Assembly (NCBI RefSeq): GCF_000417875.1
Contig: NW_006920869.1
Span: 1,667,759-1,731,758, forward strand
Direction: 5' to 3'
From: Pseudozyma flocculosa PF-1
Taxonomy: Eukaryota; Basidiomycota; Ustilaginomycetes; Ustilaginales; Ustilaginaceae
DNA: 64,000 nt
The number at the start of each line of letters is the position of its first letter. The stretch's first letter is position 1. Made by a program: the position numbers and the translations under genes. Shown here in pieces: positions 11,861 to 23,013 of the stretch. Below the pieces are notes generated by a model. It did no database searches. It was not told the DNA's origin and saw nothing but the letters and a program-made list of their open reading frames with translations.

Positions 11861-14800
11861 ATGGCAGCCACCCGCATCTGGCACGACAAGCTGCAACAGG
11901 CCACCGACACCGCCACCCAGGCCACCAAGCTCGAATTCAACCGCGCCTACTCAGAGGCATTCGAGGCCTACGTCCGAGCGGGTCAGCTCTACCTCTGGCT
12001 CGTGCGCAACCTCCACGACCGCTCACCGCCGCAAAAGAGCGACTCGGATGCCCACGTCGGCACCAGCAAGGATGGTGCCGCCCTCCTCTCGTCGTCGTTC
12101 CGCTCCTCGCTCTCGCTCGAGCTGAGCGATGCAGAGATGCGCGACAGGCTCAAGAGGTCGGCGGCCAAGGTCATGCAGAGGGCCGAAAAGATCAAGAGCG
12201 CACGCAACGACGTCCGGCCCGTCGACCGGCACGCCCTCAGCTTCGAGGAACAGTCAAACGCCCTCGCCGCCTCGGCCCGCATCGGTCGCCTCGCCTTTCC
12301 GACATGGACCGATCCCGCCGACGACGAGTTTGACGCGGGCCCAGGCATCTACCTCGACTCGGATCCGCAGCCGGCGCTCTCGCCTACCCAGCTCGAGAAC
12401 CGAGCCAGCTACAGGCGACCGGGCCGGCGGCGCCGAGATCAGGGTGCAGCCGAGGGCGAGGGCAACGGCGGTATCGGTGGGCTCGACGCCGACGGTTTCG
12501 GCCGGCCGCTGCGCGGCAGCGACATCGTCCAGGACGTCGTCACCGACTGCAGCTTCGTCGCCGCGCTCGAGGTGGCCGCCGAGCACGACCGCAGGTGGCG
12601 CACCCGGCTGGCGACGGCGGCCCTCTTCCCCAAGGATCCCACGGGCTCGATCCGACCCAGCCCAAACGGCAAGTACATGGCCCGTCTGACGATCAACGGG
12701 ACCGCGAGGCGGGTCACGTTCGACGACAGCCTTCCGTGCTACCCCGACGGGACGCTCATGTGCGCCACGTCGAGGACCGGCCAGCAGACCTGGCCGGCGC
12801 TGCTGGAAAAGGCCTACCTCAAAGTCATGGGCGGCTACGACTTCCTGGGCTCCAACTCGTCCATCGACCTCCATGCCCTCACGGGCTGGATACCCGAGCA
12901 CGTCTTTCTCCGCCACGCCGGCTTCCAGCGCGAGAAGATGTGGTGCCGCATCTCGGAGGCGTGGTCCAAGGGAGAGTGCATGGTCACGACGGGTACGGGC
13001 CACTTTGGCGAGCAAGCCTCGCCGGCGTACGAGGGCCTGGTGCCGAGCCACGACTACGCCGTGCTGGCCCTCATCGAGAGGTCCGGGCGGCGCTATGCCC
13101 TGCTCATGAACCCGTGGAGCCGGCCCATCGGAAAGCGGCCGGGGCTCGCCGTACCCCTCGACGAGGAGCGTGCCATCCTGGCAGCACAAGCGGGCCACGA
13201 CGGCCAGACCAGCGACGGTGGCTTCCTCGTGACCTGGGACGACCTCTGCAGCCACTTTGATTCCATCTACCTCAACTGGAACCCGGAACGGTTTCGACAC
13301 CAGCTCTCGATCCACTCGACCTGGAAGGGGACCGGGGCTACAGCCAACCCGCAGAGCGTCGGGCAGAATCCGCAGTTCCGCCTGTCGCTCGAGCCCGACG
13401 AAAAGGCGGGCGCCGGCGCCGGCGCCGGCATCGGCATCGACGCCACGTCGACGACGGACGAGACAGAAGTGTGGCTGCTGCTCGTCCGCCACATTGAGGG
13501 CAAGCAGTCTCTGGCTCCCGACGGCGAGGGCAACTACATGGCGCTGCACGTCTTTGAGCACGAGGACCGGCAGCACCGCGTCTACAAGCCGCGCGAGTCG
13601 AGGCGGCTCGGCTCGTACGTCGACGGCACCCACAACCTGGTCCGCGTCAAGGCGCGGGCGCCCACCAGCAGCGGCGCCGGCAGCACCGCCTACACCGTCA
13701 TTGTGTCGCGCCACGGGCCCAGCAGCAACGTCAGCTACTCGCTCTCGGCCTACTCGTCGGCCAGGATGAGCCTGCGCGAGCTGCCCCACGCCCATCCCTA
13801 CCACGAAAAAGTGTCGGGCTCGTGGTCGGGCCGCTCGGCCGGCGGCAACGTGACGCACCCGACGTTTATGAACAACCCGCAGTACGCCATCACCATCTCG
13901 CCGCCGCCATCGTCGTCGTCGTCGTCGTCGTCATCCGCCGCCGCCAAGCCCGCTGTCTTGTGCAGCACAGCCATCGGCACTGGCCCGTTGGTGACCACCT
14001 CGGCAGGGCCTTTGACGTCGTCCTCTTCTTCTTCTTCGCCGTCGACGCCGGCCACGGTTGAACGGGGCGGCAGCGCCGAAGCAGCGAAGAGCAGCCTGCT
14101 CGTGCTCGTCGAGTCGGCGCGCTCGCTGCCGATCCAGGCGCAGCTGGTGTGGTCGTCGGGCTCGCGCATCTCGCACTGCGTCGAGGGCGACCTGGCGCTG
14201 TCGAGCGGCATCTACAGCCACGGCATCGCTGTGGGCGAGAGTACCTCGGTGCAGCCGGGCACGTATACGCTCGTCGTCTCGACGTTCCAGCCGGGCCAGG
14301 TCGGGCCGTTTGTGCTCAGCGTCGAATGCTCGACGCCCATCCGGATCCAGCCGATTCCGCAGGAGGGCGCAGGCATGTACGCCCGGACGATCCGGGGTGG
14401 CTGGAGCAAGGCGAGGGGTACCGCTGGCGGACCGCCCAGCTCGGGGGCGTACGAGGCCAATCCGCGCTACAGGCTCACAGTGTCGCGGCCGAGCACCTTC
14501 CTGGCGCGCCTCAAGACGGTGCCTGTCCAGCAGCGTCTCGACGCTACCGCCACCACCGGGCACAGCGGCGGCGATGGTGACAAGCTTGGTCCAGTCGACG
14601 GCGGCGACGAGGCGGGAAGAACAAGTGAGCGTTTCCGTCCCTATATCAATCTCTCCCTCTTTCGCCTTGTCGAGCCGGGTGGCGGTGGTGGCGGGTTGGG
14701 GAGGGAGGTGGCGACTAGCGGGCCGTACGTCGACCACGTCTGCGGCACCGCCATCGAAGCGACGCGGATACCCGAGGGCGAGTACGTGCTGGTGGCGAGC

Positions 14801-14884
14801 ACGTACACCAAGGGGTCCGAGGCCGACTTCACCATCGACGTCTATCTCGATCGGCCGATAGAGTTGGTCCAGATCCATGCGTGA
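11861..14884 (+). CDS. Calpain-like cysteine protease PalB/Rim13 (ambient-pH signalling)
   Basis: Single-exon gene, 1007 aa. The ATG at 11861 starts an N-terminal MIT-like helical region (about residues 1-75, with QLYLWLVRN) that in this family binds ESCRT-III. The calpain protease core carries the catalytic triad: Cys230 in TDCSF, His397 in SHDYA and Asn417 in MNPWS. Two or more C-terminal beta-rich calpain domain III-like repeats follow, with poly-Ser linkers, which fits PalB/calpain-7 rather than classical calpains. PalB/Rim13 cleaves the zinc-finger factor PacC/Rim101 at alkaline pH on ESCRT platforms. Family and triad are read from the sequence; the pathway role is by homology. The gene converges with the DHX35-type helicase, 294 bases away. 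Confidence 0.88.
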   Translation: MAATRIWHDKLQQATDTATQATKLEFNRAYSEAFEAYVRAGQLYLWLVRNLHDRSPPQKSDSDAHVGTSKDGAALLSSSFRSSLSLELSDAEMRDRLKRSAAKVMQRAEKIKSARNDVRPVDRHALSFEEQSNALAASARIGRLAFPTWTDPADDEFDAGPGIYLDSDPQPALSPTQLENRASYRRPGRRRRDQGAAEGEGNGGIGGLDADGFGRPLRGSDIVQDVVTDCSFVAALEVAAEHDRRWRTRLATAALFPKDPTGSIRPSPNGKYMARLTINGTARRVTFDDSLPCYPDGTLMCATSRTGQQTWPALLEKAYLKVMGGYDFLGSNSSIDLHALTGWIPEHVFLRHAGFQREKMWCRISEAWSKGECMVTTGTGHFGEQASPAYEGLVPSHDYAVLALIERSGRRYALLMNPWSRPIGKRPGLAVPLDEERAILAAQAGHDGQTSDGGFLVTWDDLCSHFDSIYLNWNPERFRHQLSIHSTWKGTGATANPQSVGQNPQFRLSLEPDEKAGAGAGAGIGIDATSTTDETEVWLLLVRHIEGKQSLAPDGEGNYMALHVFEHEDRQHRVYKPRESRRLGSYVDGTHNLVRVKARAPTSSGAGSTAYTVIVSRHGPSSNVSYSLSAYSSARMSLRELPHAHPYHEKVSGSWSGRSAGGNVTHPTFMNNPQYAITISPPPSSSSSSSSSAAAKPAVLCSTAIGTGPLVTTSAGPLTSSSSSSSPSTPATVERGGSAEAAKSSLLVLVESARSLPIQAQLVWSSGSRISHCVEGDLALSSGIYSHGIAVGESTSVQPGTYTLVVSTFQPGQVGPFVLSVECSTPIRIQPIPQEGAGMYARTIRGGWSKARGTAGGPPSSGAYEANPRYRLTVSRPSTFLARLKTVPVQQRLDATATTGHSGGDGDKLGPVDGGDEAGRTSERFRPYINLSLFRLVEPGGGGGGLGREVATSGPYVDHVCGTAIEATRIPEGEYVLVASTYTKGSEADFTIDVYLDRPIELVQIHA

Positions 14885-14968
14885 CCTCGGTGCCCGATGT
14901 CCGTCGTAGCCGCGGGGGGTGGGAAATACGAGCTTGTGGGTCGATAGAGGGCCCGTCGAGGTTGACGT

Positions 14969-15005
14969 CGTGCGTGCGTGCGTGCGTGCGTGCGTGTGTG
15001 TGTGT
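14969..15005. repeat. (GCGT)n then (GT)n microsatellite
   Basis: About six GCGT units pass into GT dinucleotides between the convergent palB and DHX35-type genes. Confidence 0.85.
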
Positions 15006-15178
15006 CTCTGGCCGGGGCTGGCGAGGTGGCAAGAGATGGTCACTGAGGACGAGAGGGACGGGCGTACTCGTAATAGTGCGGTCTGTGACGGGGCCAAAGA
15101 AGAAAGTAAGAAGATGGAGCTTGTACCGTTCGTCAGGTGCCTTCCTTCATCGGAAGTGCAAAAGGGGGAGCTGGAGAC

Positions 15179-17894
15179 TTACGCCAATTCGGCCAACCAG
15201 TCCTGTACCGTCATCGTCGTCGAATGAGGGGTCAGGATCGTGAAGGATGAGCACAACAAGGCACCACAGGGCGGGCGTCGAGACGGATCAGTTGACCCGG
15301 AACGGAAACGCCAAGACAGGGCAAGGGGAGGATTAGGCCACGTACCTGTTCGATGGCGGTGAGATCGCGCATGAAGCGTTTGCTCGTCTCTACGACTTCG
15401 TGGTAGATGACGAACTTGGTCGATGGCGAACGGTTGAAGAGGACAGAGGAAGGGTGGACGTGTAGGACCTGTATCCTCCGTTCGGTAGGAAGGTGGGTGG
15501 ATCAGCGTCGGGGCCATGATCTTCGTACGATCCGATCACCTCGAAACCCCAAAGCCGACGAGACGGGGAGATGAGAGGAAGGACAAACTCACCGAACCTT
15601 CCCTGACGCTGCGATATGACCCATCGGGCATCATCCTAGCCGCATTCTTAAAGTAGCCGCGGACGAGGCACCTCCGTATCCTCCCCCCGGCATCCTCGTC
15701 GGCCAAACAGCTGACGACGGGGAGGTCGAAGCGACGCAGGTACTTTTCAAGCTGCGAGCGCACATTGACGGCGCGCGAGAGGGCCTTGAAGTTGAGCCGG
15801 TGCGCGGCGCACCACCGCGCCGACGACTTGCCGATGCGCGGATCGACGAACGCGTTGAAGACGTTGAGCAGCGTCAGGTGGTCGCCCTCTTCGGCGGTGA
15901 ACTTGCGTCGTTCCACCTCGCCCTCTATCCCGGCCTTCGACCGCCCTTCGTCTGGGATGATGAAGGGGTTCGAGACCGAGGTCATTGCTGCTATACTCAG
16001 CATCTCGGCGCTGCAGCGGTGCGATGCCGAGTCGAGGAGCTGTGAGGGGATCGATACGACGGCAGAAGAGGGCAGGGACGCGAGGAAGATCGCGTCAGCT
16101 TGATCGAGGCGCTGCGTGGCCGCGACCGACCCTCACTCACAGTCTTGGCCAGCATCGGATCGACCGGCATCTCGGCCATCTGCTCGCCCAGCGGCTTCGT
16201 CAGCCTGCCGTGGTCGTCCAGCACCTCGAGGCTGGCGAGGAATTCCAGCGCCTTGGCCATCATCTCGACGGGCGGGGCGGGAGGCAGGAACTCGAACCTG
16301 GCCAGATTGTCGATGCCAAGCGCCTTGAGCTGCAGCACCTGCATCGAGATGTCGGACCTGCACATTTCGGGTGGGGTCGCAGCCGGAAGCGTCGACAGCG
16401 CCTCTTCGGGAAACAGGCGGTAGCACTTGCCGGCTGACGTGCGCCCCGCTCTGCCCGCCCGCTGCGTCGCCGAGGCGAGCGATTCGGGCACCACAGAGAG
16501 CATGTCCATCCCCGTGCGGTGGTTGAACGTGCGCAGCTTGACGAAGCCGCAGTCGACCACGTAGCGTATCCCGTCGATCGTCACGCTCGCCTCGGCAATG
16601 TTGGTGGCGACCACGACCTTGCGGCTGCCGCGTGATGCCGGTGCAAAGATGGCCGTCTGCTCCTCAACCGTCAGCCCGGCGTGGAGGGGTAGCAGGTCGA
16701 GCCCAAGCGATCCTTGCGGAAGGTTGAGCATCCGATCCGCCAGGTCCTGGAGACACGTGTCGATCTCCTCCCTGCCCGTGAGGAAGACGAGGATGTCGCC
16801 TTGCGGTTCCTGGAGGTGGATCTTCATCACCGTGTCGGCGGCGGCGCGCACATAGTCTGAGCATGCCTCGGTGGCGTAGGCAAGCTCGACGGGATGCATC
16901 CGACCCTCGAGAGATACGATGGCTGCCGTCTCCTGCTGGCGCTGCTTCTGCTTCTCGACCGTCGAAGGAAGCTCGTCTGGCGAGAAGAAGTCGACGAAGG
17001 CCTGGGCGTCGATGGTGGCGCTCGAGATGATGATGCGCAGCTCGGGCCTCTTGCGGTGGATCCTGACGGGACGACGACAGGGGCAGGACGAGCAGAGTCA
17101 GCACATGATCCAGGAAGGGGCGGGTTCGAGCGTCGCGGCAGGCTCACTTTTTGAGGATGGCGAGGAGCATGTCGGTGTAGGCGCCCCTCTCGTGGGCCTC
17201 GTCGATCATGATGACCGAGTACTTGCTGAGCAGCGGGTCCCGCATGCACTCGCGGAAGAGCATGCCGTCGGTGAGGTACTTTATGCGGGTGCGGGATGGA
17301 TGGGAGCAGTCCTCGAAGCGGATCGTGTAGCCGACCTCTTCTCCGAGGACGGTGCCGACCTCCTGTGCGACTCTGGCCGCGACCGAGGTGGCTGCGACTC
17401 GGCGAGGCTGGGTGCAGGCGATCTGGTGGCCAGATGAGGCCCATCCGGCTTCAAAGAGGAACTGCGGCAGCTCTGCGTGCCAAACGAAGCGGGGAGTGTG
17501 GTGCGGAGAGGGGTCGGTCAGCGTGAGAAGGATGTTCCGTCGTGAGAAGAGGGCTTCGGACTCACGGGTCGTCTTTCCACAGCCCGTCTGACCGACGACG
17601 ACGGTGACGGGGTACCTTTCGACCATGTAGAGGAGGGTGTCCCTCTGCTTGAAGATGGGCAGGTTCTGCCTGGCATCCTGCACGCCCAGTCCGGCATTTT
17701 CCGTCGCGATCGAGGACGAGAGTGAGGGGTCAAAGGAGCCTTCGCTCTCGGTGGAGCGGTCGACGGAGCTGCCTGTTGCGAGGCGGGTGGGAGGGTGCGA
17801 GAGGCGATGTGAGTGAGGCTAGGTGAGATGGCGAGGCACAGGGGCGAGTCGGCGGCTTACCTGGCCTGACTGTTCCTGGCTTCCAGAAGGCCAT
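15179..17894 (-). CDS. DHX35-type DEAH-box RNA helicase
   Basis: Seven exons on the minus strand (17894-17861, 17772-17566, 17472-17148, 17062-16141, 16039-15593, 15468-15346, 15202-15179) join to 693 aa, close to the roughly 700 aa of DHX35. The tiny first exon encodes MAFWKPGTVRPG, matching the FWKPG-type start of DHX35. Motif I is GQTGCGKTT (residues 72-80), motif II is DEAH (171-174), motif III is SAT (203-205), and motif VI is QRAGRAGR. HA2 and OB-fold regions follow, and the protein ends DWLAELA. The last exon codes only 7 residues. DHX35 is found in spliceosomal C complexes; the exact substrate is not known. The start shares a 388-bp divergent region with CHMP7. Confidence 0.9.
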
Positions 17895-18282
17895 GGTGGC
17901 GAGGAACAAGGGGCGATGAGGCAGACTGCCTTGGGGAGATGGAAGAAGGGGGGGGATTGGTATTGGTCGTGGTTGCGAGGGCCGGTTGGAAGTGCTGTGC
18001 CGGGCTGGGCAGGGCTGGCGGCGCTCGGCCCCAAAAAAGTCCCCTGGAAAGTGGAGCCAAATGCACGCGTGCGCCTCTCTCTCTCTGACGCAACCTGTGG
18101 CCCGCTGGACCCTAACAGATGGCCAAGCGGGCCAGCCAGCCAGCCAGCCAGACCAACACCACCTGCCTGCCTGTCTGCCGATGCTGCTGCACCAGTCACC
18201 ACTCACCACCACCCAACACCCACCACCACCTTGTGCGGCCCATACCACCGTGCGCGCGCACACACGCGCTCAACCACACACC
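17895..18282. promoter_or_regulatory. Divergent promoter region, DHX35-type gene / CHMP7
   Basis: 388 bp between two start codons on opposite strands. It contains a CCAG array (18130-18151), a CCCCAAAAAAGTCCCC tract near 18030 and a CACCAACC-rich leader. No TATA box is visible. Confidence 0.5.
18130..18151. repeat. CCAG tetranucleotide array
   Basis: Five CCAG units in the divergent promoter; the same motif as other intergenic arrays in the window. Confidence 0.8.
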
Positions 18283-20368
18283 ATGGCGCCCCTGCTCAAG
18301 GACTACCTCGCCCGCCACCCATCTTTCCAGGACCCCTCGTCTTCCAGCTCACCCCTCCCCTCGCTCTACTCGGACCTCTCGAGGCAGCGACGCTCCAACC
18401 CGGCTGGCTTCAGGGCCAACGTCGAGTGGTGGAAACACATCCTCACACAGGTCGCCTGGGACGGCGTACAGCAGTCCAACGCACTCGCGTCTTCCAAGGA
18501 CGATGTCGAGAAGCTAGACTCGCACCAGGCTGCGGGCCGAAGCGCCGGTGCATCCCAGGACAGGCTCGTCCTGCACCTCAACGAAACCACAAAGACCGCC
18601 TGGTCCATAGACCACGTCGGAAGGCCACTCGGACTGGGAACCGTCGTGGTGAGGATCAGCCATTTGCGGTCACCCGCCTGGTCGTACGCCGCCCGCTGAC
18701 TGCTGACTTCTCGATACCACCCTTGAATCTTGCCCTATATGCCTTCGCCGCCCCCCCCCGCCTGTCATGCAGGCCGAACTGCAGAGCACCTCGGACGTCG
18801 TCTCACTAGCAACATTCTTGCGATCCACCAAGCCGATCCACGGCCCCTCTCACTCATCGGGCTTCAAGTCGTACGTACCCTCGGCAGGTACCGTGGCATC
18901 GACGCTGCTCGTCGCCCCCTTTACCTGGGCCTTTTCCCAGATCGGCATCGGCGGGTCCGGCGACGACGACGACGACGGCGGAAGCCAGGACGACAAGCTC
19001 TGGAAGACGCACAGGGGAGACTGGGTCATCTGGGCCAACCTCGAGGTGAGCAGCGCAAGAGTAGCGTCGTCCGAGCAGCCAGCCTACCGGCTGACTCCTT
19101 CCCCGTCGGCACCCAACAGAAAGTCACCGACGCATTCCTCCAAGAGCACTATGCCAGCGCGTCCCTCTCCCCGCTAGACTCTCTCTTTTCGACGGCCAAG
19201 TTCAAAGACAAGCTCGCGAAGCTCAAGCTTGAAGTCGGCTCGGGTGGAGCGCCCTTCCAGCTGAGCGAGATGGATGTACAGGTCGTCATTAAGCATCTGG
19301 TCCGGGATCGCAAGGTGGCCGTCATGGACAAGGGCGTAAGTGGCTGCACATTTCCGGCCTTGCGTCGCCGAGTTAGTCTGCCGCTGACGAGCCCCACGCT
19401 CTCATCGCGCCTTTCCCCTGCCACTTCGCAGATCGTCAAGCTGTCGCCGCGCGAGCACGAGCCGCCGACGCCCATCAGCGAGCAGGATATCGGCATCCTC
19501 CAGATCGCCGACACGAGCGCTAAGCTCGAGATGCAGATCGCCGAGATTGAAAAGAAGATCGCGGAGCGCAACGACAAGATCAAGGCAGCGCTGCAGGCGA
19601 AACAAAAGGGCCAGGCGCTCTCCTACCTGCGCTCACGCAAGACGCTCGAGGACCTGCTGAACAAGCGCATGGGGTCGCTCGAAACCATCAGCGGCGTCCT
19701 CATCAAAGTTGAGCAGGCCGCGGGAGATGTCGAGGTGGGTAACGGCACGCGCAGCGCAGCGCCACGTCCAGCAAGCGAGGTTATTGCGCCCTTGACTGAC
19801 CACGTTGCTCCATGCGCTCATGCCAACGCACGCACAGATCATGCAAGCCTACGAGACGTCGGCGTCGACGCTCAAGTCGCTCATGGCCCACCCTTCGCTG
19901 CAGCACGAGCGGGTCGACGAGACCATGGCGGCGCTTTCAGACACGCTGGCCGACCACGCCGAGATCGAGCAGGCCATCCAGCTGGGCGGGGAGAGCGCAC
20001 GTGCCGCGGCGGGCGTCGAGGAGGTCGAAGATGCGGAGCTCGAGCAGGAGATGGAGATGCTGGCGCGGGAAAAGGAGCGCGAGGAGAGGGAAGAGGAGGA
20101 GAGGAGGAAGAAGGAGGAGGAGGAGAGGAGGAAGGCAGAGGCCGAGGCGGAGAGGAAGAGGGCGAGGGAGGAGGAGGCCGAGAAGAGGAGGCGGGCGGAG
20201 AAGGAGAGGTTCGAGGAGGAGAGGAGGAGGAAGGAGGAGCGCGAGAGGGAGCTCAAGGAGCGTGCCGCGCAGCGCCAGCCCGACGAGTCCACGGTCAAGG
20301 AGGGCGGCGATGCCACCCCGGCCCCCGTCGTCGACAAAGAGACCAGGCAGGCCGTCGCTGAAGAATGA
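18283..20368 (+). CDS. CHMP7/Chm7-like ESCRT-III protein
   Basis: Five exons (18283-18648, 18773-19045, 19120-19335, 19432-19734, 19838-20368), all phase 0, give 562 aa. The N-terminal half resembles the tandem winged-helix region of CHMP7 (KLWKTHRGDWVIWANLE, then MDVQVVIKHLVRDRK). The C-terminal half is an Snf7-type helical core (QIADTSAKLEMQIAEIEKKI, then LRSRKTLEDLLNKRMGSLETI). A long Glu/Arg/Lys-rich stretch at about residues 461-532 and an acidic tail follow. Chm7/CHMP7 acts with inner-nuclear-membrane LEM proteins to seal the nuclear envelope and in its quality control. The start context is accATGg. The charged extension is unusual for the family and may be a single alpha helix or coiled coil. 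Confidence 0.86.
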
Positions 20369-20818
20369 TCGAGTCGACGGCCTGAGGAGGCGTCTCCGCC
20401 ATCCCGTTACGATACCACCACCGTCAGCGTTGACTCGAAACATCAGACGTTCACCTCGACCTCTTCATCACCACGGCCGGGCAGCCACGATCCAGCATCG
20501 ATACCAAGATACGGGACGACCGCCGGCCATCGACGGGCGGAACACCATCAGACAGTGTGCAGCGCGGCATGCACGCGTATGAGAGAGAGTTTTTAGATTT
20601 TGGTCGCAGCGTTTGCAGGCTGTGTGTGTGTGTGTGGGTGGCGGGGAGGGTGGGCGTGTAGTACATGCGAGCCGGAGATGCCGGAGGAGCCTAGCGATGG
20701 AGACGACGACGAAAGAGGCCTAGGTTGCGGTAGTGGCCGGCCATGATCGCGCGAGGCATGAGATGCGATGCGATGGGATCGGAGGGGAAAGGTTGCTGTT
20801 TCGTGGAGTCTGACACGC
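20369..20818. other. Intergenic between convergent CHMP7 and RPS30
   Basis: No gene seen. It should hold the two 3' ends. A short GT run lies near 20620-20640. Confidence 0.55.
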
Positions 20819-21401
20819 TTAGTTCTTGCCGTCACCCTGGGCGTTCATGCGGCGCTTGCCACCGGGTCCGAGGACGACGTTGACGAAGCTAAGGTGGTGT
20901 GGTGGGCAAGGAAAGAAGGACGGGACGGGTCAGTATGAATGGCTCATCCCGTTCGGGGTCGGGGTCGGGTTTGTCCGGCTCTCAATCTTCCTCCCCTGAT
21001 CGTGTGCGACCGGCCATACGCGATCCAGCTCGCGGATGCGACAGCGCACGCCGCAAAGAAGTGCCACCATTCAACTCCTTAACTCGGAACCGCCGCCAGG
21101 TGGTGAACGATCCCACGCCGCTCTTGATGTTCCTCCAGTGCCAGGTGCGGCTGAGCCGAGCCGATCCTTGTCCATGTCTCGTGCCCGTCGTCCAGCGACT
21201 TGATCCCCTCAAAGATGTCGACATGCCACCTCCCTGTCCGATCCAACGGCTTCGAGGACCGTCGAATACTCACCGGCGGTTGTATAGGAGACGCTTCTTG
21301 GCGCGGCCCTTGGGCTGCTTCGGCTTCTCCTGCTTCTCAAGCTTAGGAGTCTGCGACTTGACCTTACCGGCACGAGCGAGGGAACCGTGGACCTTACCCA
21401 T
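20819..21401 (-). CDS. Small-subunit ribosomal protein eS30
   Basis: Two exons on the minus strand (21401-21274 and 20888-20819) join through an Arg codon split by the intron, giving 65 aa. The protein begins [20 protein letters not shown], continues with a basic Lys/Arg-rich middle ([13 protein letters not shown]) and ends [15 protein letters not shown] plus a short tail, the classic eS30 layout. There is no ubiquitin-like (FUBI) domain in front, as usual for fungi; animals carry a fusion. The intron is 385 nt, by far the longest recognised here, and is where a regulatory element or an intronic small RNA would sit, although I could not identify one. The gene is divergent from eS10. Both exons are too short to stand out in simple open-frame scans. 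Confidence 0.92.
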
Positions 21402-23013
21402 TTTGAGTTATGTGTTCGAGGTCTGTGTGTACGATAGGTAGGTCGGGTGGCGTGACAGAGCGCGAAGGACGGAGGCGGGCGAGGATGGCGATGGTGGCGA
21501 GAGACGAGGTGGCGGTGGTGATGATGGCGGTGGTAAGGGTCGGAGACGAGAGGAGAGGAGATCAACTTGGTCAGCCCGGACGGGTCCATTTACGAGATTG
21601 AAGAGACTTCACCTAGACGCCATCGAGCCCCGCCGCCGTGTGCCGAGCCGGTCCTCCTTCGAACTTCAAAGGCCCGCTCCGTTGGTCGGTCCTCCATAAG
21701 TCCCCATACGAAATGCCGCATGGGTCGAGAGGCTCCACAAGGAGCCGTCTGACTGCATGCAACAAACAGCGTCTCCCCTCCTGCGCCGCTCGTTTTCCAA
21801 GAAACGACCGTGGTGTCGCATTTGCCACCCCTCCTCCTTAGGGCGGTGGTCGGGCGCAGGATTCGTGATGCAGCTGTGGCGACATGGCGGCGGTCGGAGG
21901 CGAGGCGGTACGGACCCGGACGTCGATCTGAACAGAGGCGAGCGGCTGAAGCTGTATGGCGTCGATGGCGTCGGTATGTCGATGCTCACGTTGTGAAGAA
22001 CCTTGAAGATGTGGTGTGGTAGAGGGGGCTTGATGGTGAGGGGGCAAAACGACGACCACCGCCGCTGCCCGCGCCGCCCCCCGCCGCGCGCTCCGGCGCC
22101 GAGCCCGCCATGGCCCTGACCTCGCTCGCCCACCCACTCACTCGCACGCTCTGGCTTGGCCATCAAGCTTGGTCAGAGCCAGGCCAGCCAGCCCGCCAGC
22201 TCAAGGCCGCGGCACGCAGGCTTGAACCCGCATGCCTGCATCTGGGCCGATGACCAGGGTCGACCCCGCCTGCCCAGCTTCGTGCGCGCACGCCTCCGAT
22301 CCAAATTTCGAAAATTGCGCGGCTCCGAAAGTTGCAAACAGCGTGGGAATCTTAGATTCTGCCTGGCCAGGGCCCCTCCACGTGCTGGCCTCAGGGCGAA
22401 GGAAGCCAGAAGCCAGTCCAAGCTGGCTCCGCGGGCCAACGACGGCGACGCCAGGGCCAGCGGGCGGGATACCGGTTGGCACGGCCGGCTCTTGACGATC
22501 CTGCCGCTGTACCACACCCGTCACCCTACGCCGTCAAGACAGTGAGTAGCGACGACCTTAGACATCGCCAGCAGCCGACGCACCGCCAGCAGTAGCACCA
22601 GCAGCACCGCCGCCGTACGTTACCGCATCGCCGGCCTCCGCACCAGCACCCACATCGACATCAGCGGCCGTTCGGAACTTTCGCGGGAGCGTCGAAAGAA
22701 TGGAGGACGAACGCCGACGGAAGGGTCACTCACCTTAGGAGAAGGAGACTCGGGCTGAAGAGGAGTAGCTTTAGGCCGAGCGACAGGACCCAGCAAACTG
22801 CGGATCGAGCGGCGACGACAGGCGAAGACGAGGCGACTGCTGCCGGTGCTGCTGGCTGCGCGTTCGAACCGGTTGCTGGCGTTGGCTCTCGACGTTGGTC
22901 TGGCTCGCTCACCGACCGCAATCTAACATCTTGTTTTGCGCACCTGTTCTTCCCGACCGTCACCCCCTCTCTCCGCCCACTGCGCCCCGCACCGACAGCC
23001 TACCTCGCCCATC
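21402..23013. promoter_or_regulatory. Divergent region between the two ribosomal protein genes
   Basis: 1.6 kb between the eS30 and eS10 starts. It contains a CCAG-type cluster (22180-22200) and an AT-rich element at 22301-22320 (CCAAATTTCGAAAATTGC core). A C/T-rich leader lies just before eS10. No further coding gene is supported; a 5'-UTR intron for eS10 is possible. Confidence 0.5.

Noticed and set aside
12254..13858. 534-codon open frame antisense to palB
   Set aside because: No domain and composition typical of antisense of a GC-rich gene; the calpain triad is on the other strand.
22215..22240. B-box-like GGTTCAAGCC on the minus strand
   Set aside because: The surrounding bases make a simple hairpin and not a tRNA cloverleaf.
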